Source of the DNA: Flavobacterium sp. HSC-32F16 | GTDB lineage: Bacteria > Bacteroidota > Bacteroidia > Flavobacteriales > Flavobacteriaceae | Direction of reading: 5' to 3' | DNA length: 64,000 nucleotides | Assembly (NCBI RefSeq): GCF_024171645.1 | Contig: NZ_JALKAC010000005.1 | Location: 248,001 to 312,000, forward strand | Part shown: positions 25,809 to 31,810 of the stretch, piece by piece | Numbering within the stretch: the first letter of the stretch is position 1 | How the letters are laid out: each line of letters starts with the position of its first letter | The notes under the pieces: generated by a model | Databases searched by the model: none | The model's input: only the letters and a program-made list of their open reading frames with translations | What the model was told of the DNA's origin: nothing | Made by a program: the position numbers and the translations under genes

Positions 25809-26357
25809 TTAAGATTTAAATTCGATATACTTTGACGGAACTTCATCTGTAAGCCAGACGTTATTTTCAGACAAATAAAATTTAAATCCGTCTCTAAACA
25901 TGGCACCGCTTCTAACGGTTAAAATCTGAGGAACTCCTCTTCTGCTTCCTACTTTTACTGCGGTTTCTTTGTCTTTGGAAAGATGCACATGCTGACGGCT
26001 CATTTTTTTCAAACCTTCTTTCTGAATACTTTCCATAAACTTTGCAACAGTTCCGTGATACAGATATTCTGAAGGTTCTGTTTCTGCTAGATTTAATTCA
26101 ACCGAAATGGAATGTCCCTGACTTGCACGGATTTTGGTTTTATCTTCGTTATAAGCGAAACGCTTTTTATCATTATTTTCTACAACGTAATCTAAAAGTT
26201 CTGCATCTAGACGTTGTCCTTTTTTATTACATTTTATAATTAATTCTTCAACATCTGCCCAACCGTTTTCGTCTAATTTTAATCCGATTTTTTCTGGCGA
26301 ATGTCTTAACACTAAGCTTAGAAATTTACTTACTGTTTTTGCTGTATTTTCATTCAT
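25809..26357 (-). CDS. kptA: RNA 2'-phosphotransferase (KptA/Tpt1)
   Basis: NAD+-dependent enzyme that moves an internal RNA 2'-phosphate to NAD+, yielding ADP-ribose 1''-2'' cyclic phosphate and nicotinamide. It is also reported to ADP-ribosylate RNA or DNA 5'-phosphates. Conserved features are LSLVLRHSPEKIGL with the catalytic Arg-His pair (about residues 18-19), IRASQGHS, LYHGT, and the VGSRRGVPQIL Arg motif. It is 182 residues long, standard. It lies between the macrodomain gene (46 bases upstream) and an ADP-ribosylglycohydrolase, linking RNA repair chemistry to the removal of ADP-ribose products. Confidence 0.96.
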   Translation of the reverse strand: MNENTAKTVSKFLSLVLRHSPEKIGLKLDENGWADVEELIIKCNKKGQRLDAELLDYVVENNDKKRFAYNEDKTKIRASQGHSISVELNLAETEPSEYLYHGTVAKFMESIQKEGLKKMSRQHVHLSKDKETAVKVGSRRGVPQILTVRSGAMFRDGFKFYLSENNVWLTDEVPSKYIEFKS

Positions 26358-26384
26358 TTTATTTTATATTTTTTTCTACCGATG

Positions 26385-26405
26385 AAATGTTCCGATGGAA
26401 CATTT
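26385..26405. repeat. Small perfect hairpin between macrodomain gene and kptA
   Basis: Arms AAATGTTCC and GGAACATTT (26385-26393 with 26397-26405) with loop GAT, overlapping the macrodomain stop codon. There is no T-run, so it is more likely an mRNA processing or stability element than a terminator. Confidence 0.5.
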
Positions 26406-26910
26406 ACAAAAGGTTTTTGTAAATCTTATAGTTTTCATCATCAAAACAGACAAATACTACTTTTTCTATTTCAACTGATCTTTCAAAATCTTTTACTGTT
26501 TTTACTGCTATTTCTGCTGCTTTATCTTTTGGGAAATGATATATTCCTGTACTTATATTTGGAAAAGCAACAGATTTTATTCCATTTTGAATCGCCAGAT
26601 TCAAACTATTTTTATAACAGTCAGCTAATAATTTCGATTTTTCTTCTTTATCGCCATTCCAAACTGGACCTACAGTATGAATAACATATTTTGACGGCAA
26701 ATTTCCCGCAGTTGTAATGACCGCTTCACCTGTTTTGCATCCACCTTGTTTATTTCGAATCTTGATACATTCCTCTAAAATTGCTTTTCCTCCTTTTCTG
26801 TGAATAGCACCATCAACTCCGCCGCCACCTAACAAAGAAGTATTAGCTGCATTTACAATCGCATCAACATTAATCTCTGTTATATCTGCTTTTAGAAGTT
26901 CTATTTTCAT
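26404..26910 (-). CDS. Macrodomain protein (MacroD/YmdB-like ADP-ribose deacylase)
   Basis: A 168-residue single macrodomain that binds ADP-ribose. The MacroD-type catalytic loop reads VDAIVNAANTSLLGGGGVDG with the Asn and Asp expected for hydrolysis of O-acetyl-ADP-ribose or ADP-ribosyl-glutamate. HTVGPVW and AFPNISTGIYHFP form the second phosphate loop. It sits 9 bases after the NADAR gene. It can also hydrolyse ADP-ribose 1'' phosphate in some homologues, which would suit the KptA product. The precise substrate is not determined. Confidence 0.95.
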   Translation of the reverse strand: MKIELLKADITEINVDAIVNAANTSLLGGGGVDGAIHRKGGKAILEECIKIRNKQGGCKTGEAVITTAGNLPSKYVIHTVGPVWNGDKEEKSKLLADCYKNSLNLAIQNGIKSVAFPNISTGIYHFPKDKAAEIAVKTVKDFERSVEIEKVVFVCFDDENYKIYKNLL

Positions 26911-26919
26911 AATTTCTAA

Positions 26920-27447
26920 TTATCTCAATTCATCCCTAACCTCCATCAAAGCAAAACCTAAAAGATTCAAGCCTTTCCACTTTTCAGGATTTAAAGCATC
27001 TGTATGATCGCTTGCCATTCCAATTCCCCAGATTGGATCAACGGGACTTGCTTCTACAATAATTCTGTCGTATGTGTTTAGAAGAAAAGTTTTCAAATCT
27101 GGATTTTGACTGAATTTATGGTGGTTTCCTTCTTTTACAATTTCGTATCGGTTTTCCAACCAGATTTTGTCATCATAATTTCTCACTTTGCGACCTAAAT
27201 TTTTAGCTTCAGCAGGTGAATTGCATTTTATGATTTTTTGTAAAATTTCCTGATCTTTGAATAATTCGGCTTTTTTCGCCATCATCCAATGTTCAGCGGT
27301 TTTATATGTTATTCCGTTAACTTCGAATGAACTCAACCACCATTGACTGAAGCAGGTTTTGGTAATCGTTCCGTCTTTACTTGGCTGATGTCCCCAGAAA
27401 AATAAAAATTTACTTTCTGGAGCTATAGTATCTATATTGTATTTCAT
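26920..27447 (-). CDS. NADAR family protein (YbiA-like, DUF1768)
   Basis: A 175-residue NADAR domain protein. Visible are FLFFWGHQPS, CFSQWWLSSFEVNG, YKTAEHWMMAKKA, and DPIWGIGMA followed by NLLGFALMEVRDEL, the standard family blocks. Characterised NADAR proteins act on ADP-ribosyl compounds. In DarT1-NADAR toxin-antitoxin pairs NADAR removes ADP-ribose from guanine in DNA, while YbiA/RibX acts on riboflavin intermediates. No DarT toxin is adjacent. The gene is packed 9 bases from both the PurA-like and macrodomain genes. Confidence 0.94.
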   Translation of the reverse strand: MKYNIDTIAPESKFLFFWGHQPSKDGTITKTCFSQWWLSSFEVNGITYKTAEHWMMAKKAELFKDQEILQKIIKCNSPAEAKNLGRKVRNYDDKIWLENRYEIVKEGNHHKFSQNPDLKTFLLNTYDRIIVEASPVDPIWGIGMASDHTDALNPEKWKGLNLLGFALMEVRDELR

Positions 27448-27456
27448 TTTTTTCTG

Positions 27457-28539
27457 TTATTGAAACAAAGAAGTGATGTCTTTAAAATCTTTAGAATCGG
27501 GTGAAAATGATCCGTAAATGATATTAAAATCTGTCGTTAGCTTTTCAAATTCATAATCCTTTTCTAACTGATCCATACACGTTACCACCAAATTTCTTTT
27601 TGCCATTGGACTGTAAGCGGCGTCTAGTTTTAAAGCATAATTCAACAAATCGTAATCCAGATCCCCAAATCTGAGTTGTTTTTGATATTCGTTGAAAACA
27701 CAGGTTTCTTCTTCGTTGTTTTTTAATTGTATTTCTCTTTCATTCGGCATCCAGCCGTGGCCGTGCCTTGTAGTGTAACTTCTGGTTGCATAATAAATTT
27801 CTACCTCTTCAATCTTCAGTTTATTGCAGATTTCAATTGCGTTTTTTGAAGTGGTATTGGCATAGGTAACATTCGGAAAAACGCCGTGATCCATGTCGAG
27901 AAGAATTCCCTGGCTTCCTTCAAAAATTAAATTATTATACTTTGAAAGGAAACTGTAATCGATAATATTCCATTTTATTTTATCAACTGCTTCAAGATAA
28001 GCCTCAACTTCCTGATCAATATCGGGTTCATTTAAAAAGCCGTAATAATAAGCAATTTGGTTTAACTTTTCCAAAAGCATTTCGCGAGGCGCAATCAAGT
28101 CAATTGCAAATAATTTGTATGGCCCTTCGTTTCTTTTCATGGTTGATCCAATGCCTTTTCCGCAGGTTCCGTGATCTCTATTTCTGGTGTTTCCTCTGTT
28201 GTGCCAAACATCAAACGGAGTTGTGACTTTTGCTAATGGATGGATATACAGATCCAGATTAGCGTTTTTTTCTTTTAATTCTTCTCTTTCGTTGTATAAA
28301 AAGAGCGGATGAATCGTACAGTGTTCGCTGTAATAAGACGGAAGACCGCGAAGCGCACCGCTGGCAAAGCTGGAATGGACGTGTTTTTTATCGCCAATCA
28401 TAACTGTATGCGCGGCCTGCTGTCCTCCTGAAAACCGAATAACTATAGATTCAGGATTTTGTTTCGCCAGAAAATCTGTTGTTATTCCTTTTCCTTCATC
28501 ACCAAATCCTAAACCTATAACTATTTGTGCTGTTTTCAT
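27457..28539 (-). CDS. Divergent adenylosuccinate-synthetase-like protein
   Basis: A 360-residue relative of PurA, about 70 residues shorter than housekeeping enzymes. It retains the GTP/IMP loop GFGDEGKG with the catalytic Asp, a THRHGHG-type basic loop (YTTRHGHGW), CGKGIG and EGSQGILLDMDHG. The usual GGNNAGHT becomes GGQQAAHT, so the IMP-binding asparagines are replaced. It is probably a GTP-dependent Asp-ligase-like enzyme with an altered nucleotide substrate and not the housekeeping purA. Phage PurZ is another short relative, but the catalytic Asp retained here argues against simple equivalence. It sits within the ADP-ribose operon just before NADAR. Confidence 0.88.
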   Translation of the reverse strand: MKTAQIVIGLGFGDEGKGITTDFLAKQNPESIVIRFSGGQQAAHTVMIGDKKHVHSSFASGALRGLPSYYSEHCTIHPLFLYNEREELKEKNANLDLYIHPLAKVTTPFDVWHNRGNTRNRDHGTCGKGIGSTMKRNEGPYKLFAIDLIAPREMLLEKLNQIAYYYGFLNEPDIDQEVEAYLEAVDKIKWNIIDYSFLSKYNNLIFEGSQGILLDMDHGVFPNVTYANTTSKNAIEICNKLKIEEVEIYYATRSYTTRHGHGWMPNEREIQLKNNEEETCVFNEYQKQLRFGDLDYDLLNYALKLDAAYSPMAKRNLVVTCMDQLEKDYEFEKLTTDFNIIYGSFSPDSKDFKDITSLFQ

Positions 28540-28723
28540 TTTGTTATTATTATTAATCTCGCAAAGTCGCTAAATCGCAAAGTTTTTTTGTCAGCAACTC
28601 TTTTTAAGCTCTATTTTAAACTTTATCATTTGGTAAAAAATCTTTGCGCCTCCGCGTTTGCGAGCAAATTTCTCGTCGTTGAGAAAAAAAATTCTATTTT
28701 AATCTGGCGAAGTCCCAAAACTT
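28540..28723. repeat. 184-base spacer with imperfect inverted repeat inside the NAD+ island
   Basis: Left arm at 28558-28582 (CTCGCAAAGTCGC, then CGCAAAG) and right arm at 28642-28664 (CTTTGCG, then CGCGTTTGCGAG) form an imperfect inverted repeat. This is typical of dispersed intergenic elements in Flavobacterium. No gene and no clear terminator are seen. Confidence 0.6.
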
Positions 28724-29593
28724 TTAAAGCATTTCTATATTATCTAAACCTGTACTTGTTGTATCAGAAACTGTTATTGTTCCTGAGCCAGAACTTTTGT
28801 GTTTATCGCAGATTATTTTCTTGATTACATTTGGAATTTCTCTATGATCTTCAATTGAAAGACAATTTTGTCCTAACAATTCTTTCCATTCTACATCTGC
28901 ATTTACAGCTTGTCCAGAATGCAATACACTAATATGATATACATCGTATCTTTTTTGGGCTTCAGCCAATAATTCAAGATGCGTATAAGTCTGCTGTCCC
29001 TGACCCATAATTTCTTTTATTGCCGATGCCGGGAGTTTTTTTAAACCTGGCTCATCTCCTACAGTAAACAACAAACCTTTTTGTCCTCTTTTTTCGAAGG
29101 CATCTGTTTTGGTATGAAACGCTGCGAAATACCACGCTAGAAGATAACTTTCGCCAGCGTTTCCTCCGCCTCCACCTTCAATGTAAGTTCTCGTTAACCA
29201 CATATCCAATTCTTCATCACCGGATTCAAATTGTCCAACCTGAAGCGGATATCTATCGCATTCGTGATCTCCGATTCCTAAAAATAAAAGTGCCGGATCC
29301 GGAACACCTCCCTGAATAATTCCTCCCATTAATTTTGGAAGACCTTCTTTTATCAGTTCGTGCGGGATATGTCCCATACTTCCTGTAACATCCAATCCTA
29401 AAATAATTGGAACTGTGTTTGGATGAACTTCTGAATCTCTAGCTTCTCTAAACACTACTCCGTTCGGATTCATTGATTCATGCGCCATTCTTAACGCATT
29501 CTGTGTAAATATCTCACCAGCTGATTTGCTGGCATATCCTACTTTTTTTGCTCTGTCTTCACGAGCGCCGAAATCATATCTTGTACCTCCCAT
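28724..29593 (-). CDS. VWA-like domain protein of the NAD+ island
   Basis: A 289-residue soluble protein with a von Willebrand A-type fold. The metal-ion-dependent adhesion site begins IILGLDVTGSMGHIP (D-x-T-G-S, near residue 87). It also has a glycine-rich EGGGGGNAGESYL loop and the strand GLLFTVGDEPGLKKLP. No ATPase partner of the MoxR type is adjacent. It ends with a low-complexity Ser/Gly/Thr tail. It begins 2 bases after the 111-aa gene, so the two are probably partners. How it serves NAD+ or ADP-ribose chemistry is unknown. Confidence 0.85.
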   Translation of the reverse strand: MGGTRYDFGAREDRAKKVGYASKSAGEIFTQNALRMAHESMNPNGVVFREARDSEVHPNTVPIILGLDVTGSMGHIPHELIKEGLPKLMGGIIQGGVPDPALLFLGIGDHECDRYPLQVGQFESGDEELDMWLTRTYIEGGGGGNAGESYLLAWYFAAFHTKTDAFEKRGQKGLLFTVGDEPGLKKLPASAIKEIMGQGQQTYTHLELLAEAQKRYDVYHISVLHSGQAVNADVEWKELLGQNCLSIEDHREIPNVIKKIICDKHKSSGSGTITVSDTTSTGLDNIEML

Positions 29594-29595
29594 GA

Positions 29596-29931
29596 CTAAA
29601 ATGTTTTACCAAATAAATACTCAAATCTCTTTTTTGTTACTTCAAACTGGATATTCAAATTTCTGATGGTCAGCGAAAGTTCCATGTCTTTTTGTACAAA
29701 AGCTTCCGGCTGAAAATCGGCAAAGGTTAAACTGTTTTTATCCAGCGGACTGATATCGATCAATCCTTCTTGTTCTCTTTCGAGTCTTTTTATTTTTAAT
29801 TCGATGTCTTCGACTCTTCTTCTGTATATTAATTCAGAATCCTCGCCAATTGTTTTGGCTCTGTCTTCTCTAATCTGATCATTGTTTCTTCTTAAAGATT
29901 CAATAAATCTTGGTTTTAAATCATCACTCAT
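29596..29931 (-). CDS. Small coiled-coil protein paired with the VWA gene
   Basis: Unrecognised 111-residue protein. Residues about 10-60 are strongly charged and helical (RRRVEDIELKIKRLEREQEG), giving a likely coiled coil. The C-terminal half (LTIRNLNIQFEVTKKRFEYL) could form a second helix. No signal or membrane segment. It immediately precedes the VWA gene with only 2 bases between them, so an obligate complex is a sensible inference. Confidence 0.72.
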   Translation of the reverse strand: MSDDLKPRFIESLRRNNDQIREDRAKTIGEDSELIYRRRVEDIELKIKRLEREQEGLIDISPLDKNSLTFADFQPEAFVQKDMELSLTIRNLNIQFEVTKKRFEYLFGKTF

Positions 29932-30084
29932 AACTTTGGTTGTTTTTGTTTCAGGTTTAAAGTTTCAGGTTAAGCGCTTAACTTGAATTTGGTTTTAAAC
30001 TTAAAACGGTTAATAGGATTTCTTTTGTTTCAATTTTCACGTTCCAAAAAGCATCTTGAAACCTGAAACTTGAAACTTTTCAAA
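29932..30084. repeat. 153-base spacer with word-like inverted repeat
   Basis: Perfect 12-bp arms AAGTTTCAGGTT (29960-29971) and AACCTGAAACTT (30060-30071), surrounded by more TTTCAGG/CCTGAAA words. An internal perfect palindrome GTTAAGCGCTTAAC lies between them. No gene is seen. It interrupts the NAD+ island without reversing orientation. Confidence 0.65.
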
Positions 30085-30903
30085 CTAATTTAACACTTCT
30101 TCAAACTGCTTAAAATTTGTTTTTTTATCAGAATTGTCAAATACTGCAAAAACTATTTTCTTAAAAGCGCCTGAATATTTTTCTGCAATAATTTCTTTGA
30201 ACAATTGCGCTACCTCTTTGGGTTCGTTTCTAAAAACACCGCAGCCCCAAGCTCCTAAAATCAATGTATCGCTTTTTTGTTGTAAAGCAATTGCAAATAC
30301 TTTATCCATTCTTTTCTTTAAGATGTCTAATGTTGCTGCAATTTCTTCTTTTCTATTATGCTGTAACATTGCCCCTTTGTTTGGAGCCGGTGCTGTAAGT
30401 ACGTCTACAGCGAATGGTTTTTCTAAATAATCTCCATTATCATCGTTCCAAAACAAAACATTCGGACTATAAATCATGTAATCTGAATATAAAAACGAGG
30501 ACTGATTTCTATTAAAGTCATACATCGTTTTATCTTTAATCTGTGTTTCATAAAGGCTTGAAGATCTTGCGAGACTCTCTTCCTGAGCAGAAGCTCCTCC
30601 TAAAAAACCACCACCCGGATTTTTTGCCGAAGCGAAATTCAAAACACAGATTTTACCATTTTCTTCCTCAACAATTGCTTCAATTGTAGAACAATTTTTG
30701 GTGATTATTTCGGTTTCAAACTTATTTTCAATCGGCGTTTTTAAAATTGCGTCCCAATCTTTTGGTGCAATTGTAAATGTATTTTTTATCGACTCTTCGA
30801 GTTCATTTTTTATGTCAATCTTTTTTCCTTTATATTCATAAAAACCATTCTTTATGATTTCTAAGGTTTTATTTGCTATTTCTACTCTATAATTTTTATT
30901 CAT
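30085..30903 (-). CDS. TIGR02452-family PARG-like ADP-ribose glycohydrolase
   Basis: A 272-residue protein of the bacterial PARG-like macrodomain family. The defining catalytic signature GGG-x7-QEE is present as GGGFLGGASAQEE (Gly97-Glu109), so the two catalytic glutamates are kept. Other family blocks are VLNFASAKNPGG, SSLYETQ, and LGAWGCGVFRNEP. PARG enzymes cleave ribose-ribose bonds of poly(ADP-ribose) or terminal ADP-ribose. It overlaps the Prs-like gene by 4 bases, indicating translational coupling and a shared function. The native substrate in a bacterium is unknown. Confidence 0.93.
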   Translation of the reverse strand: MNKNYRVEIANKTLEIIKNGFYEYKGKKIDIKNELEESIKNTFTIAPKDWDAILKTPIENKFETEIITKNCSTIEAIVEEENGKICVLNFASAKNPGGGFLGGASAQEESLARSSSLYETQIKDKTMYDFNRNQSSFLYSDYMIYSPNVLFWNDDNGDYLEKPFAVDVLTAPAPNKGAMLQHNRKEEIAATLDILKKRMDKVFAIALQQKSDTLILGAWGCGVFRNEPKEVAQLFKEIIAEKYSGAFKKIVFAVFDNSDKKTNFKQFEEVLN

Positions 30904-31727
30904 AATTCAAATTTTACCACCTCAACCCTTTCGTCATCGAAATCTTTAAAAGAATTTGTAGTAAATATTTTGTCGAAACAATCTAAAACATCAAAACCTT
31001 TATTAAAAATTCCGTGGCTTACGGCTAAGTATAATTTCCCGGCATTTTTCTTTTTTAATTCTTCGGCTAAACCAACAAAAGTGCCGCCACCATCGCAGAT
31101 ATCATCTACAATTAAACAATCCATTCCGTTTAAATCGTCTTCGTACACTTTAAATCCAGATAATTTTCCGGTTTTTACATCTCGGCTTTTACTGCATTCC
31201 ACAACCTCAACACCTCCTAAAAATTCAGAAACTTTGTAGATTTTTTTCAAAGCACCTCCATCTGGAGAAATCAATTTTACGTTTTGACCAATTTTATTCA
31301 ACACTTCTTTGATAAAAGCATAGTTCGGAATTACTGTACTGTTATTTAACAAAGCCGGAGTCACTTCAGAATGCGCATCAAAAACAAAGACTTTGTTTAG
31401 TTGCATGGCATTTATAATATCCGCGTACACTTTTACAGAAAGCGGTTCGCCCGGAATCATAACACGATCTTGTCTTGCGGCCGGGAAATACGGAATAAAA
31501 AGATCGATGATTTTAACATCCATTCTGCGTAACGCATCAACTGTAACACACAATAAACCTAAATCATTGAAAGAGTTTAGTCGATGTGTGATTGTTACTT
31601 TTCTGTTTACATCAAAATCTGGAGCGATTTTAATATGCGGTTCTCCGCCAGAAAATGTAAAACTTTGAAATTTGATTTCTTCCTGATTTTGAAAAGGAGC
31701 GAATTTTGGGTCGAGATTTAGTATCAT
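30900..31727 (-). CDS. Ribose-phosphate pyrophosphokinase-like protein
   Basis: First structural gene of the island, 275 residues and about 35 shorter than housekeeping Prs. It keeps PYFPAARQDRVMIPGEPLS (ATP-binding RQDR and EP), a VFDAHSE segment in place of the usual DLHA, LISPDGGALKK, and the phosphoribosyl loop IVDDICDGGGTF. It may make PRPP for the NAMPT encoded at the far end of the operon. Alternatively it may pyrophosphorylate ADP-ribose, as described for Prs-like enzymes in phage NAD+ reconstitution. Substrate is undecided from sequence. Its promoter and paired operators are directly upstream. Confidence 0.9.
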   Translation of the reverse strand: MILNLDPKFAPFQNQEEIKFQSFTFSGGEPHIKIAPDFDVNRKVTITHRLNSFNDLGLLCVTVDALRRMDVKIIDLFIPYFPAARQDRVMIPGEPLSVKVYADIINAMQLNKVFVFDAHSEVTPALLNNSTVIPNYAFIKEVLNKIGQNVKLISPDGGALKKIYKVSEFLGGVEVVECSKSRDVKTGKLSGFKVYEDDLNGMDCLIVDDICDGGGTFVGLAEELKKKNAGKLYLAVSHGIFNKGFDVLDCFDKIFTTNSFKDFDDERVEVVKFEL

Positions 31728-31737
31728 AGTTTTTTAG

Positions 31738-31758
31738 TTTGCGTTAATTATACGCAAA
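31738..31758. promoter_or_regulatory. Operator 1: 21-bp inverted repeat over the -7 region
   Basis: Perfect arms TTTGCGT and ACGCAAA (31738-31744 with 31752-31758) separated by 7 bases. It overlaps the -7 box of the Prs-like gene. It shares arm sequence and spacing with operator 2, indicating one dimeric regulator, most likely the adjacent Nudix-winged-helix protein. Confidence 0.78.
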
Positions 31759-31784
31759 TGTAGAATTAAATTTTAAATAAACAA
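31755..31784 (-). promoter_or_regulatory. Promoter of the NAD+/ADP-ribose operon
   Basis: On the minus strand a -33 TTG (31784-31782) and a -7 TACATTTG (31762-31755) are separated by 19 bases, a textbook Bacteroidota promoter. It is sandwiched between the two operators. Confidence 0.8.
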
Positions 31785-31789
31785 TTTAT

Positions 31790-31810
31790 TTTGTGTAAAA
31801 ATTACGCAAA
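31790..31810. promoter_or_regulatory. Operator 2: 21-bp inverted repeat upstream of -33
   Basis: Arms TTTGTGT and ACGCAAA (31790-31796 with 31804-31810), again with a 7-base centre; one base of the left arm differs from operator 1. It overlaps the stop codon of the regulator gene. Its centre is 52 bp from that of operator 1, close to five helical turns. Confidence 0.72.

Noticed and set aside
26920..27447. NADAR as the antitoxin of a DarT1-NADAR pair
   Set aside because: No DarT-type ADP-ribosyltransferase is adjacent or recognisable anywhere in the window.
27457..28539. Calling the PurA-like gene the housekeeping purA or a phage PurZ
   Set aside because: It is about 70 residues short and has changed IMP-binding residues, which argues against housekeeping purA. 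It keeps the catalytic Asp in GFGDEGKG and has no other Z-genome genes nearby, which argues against PurZ.
28540..28723. A further copy of the island operator in the TTTGCG-rich spacer
   Set aside because: TTTGCG words occur, but there is no TTTGYGT-N7-ACGCAAA arrangement. They belong to an imperfect inverted repeat of another kind.
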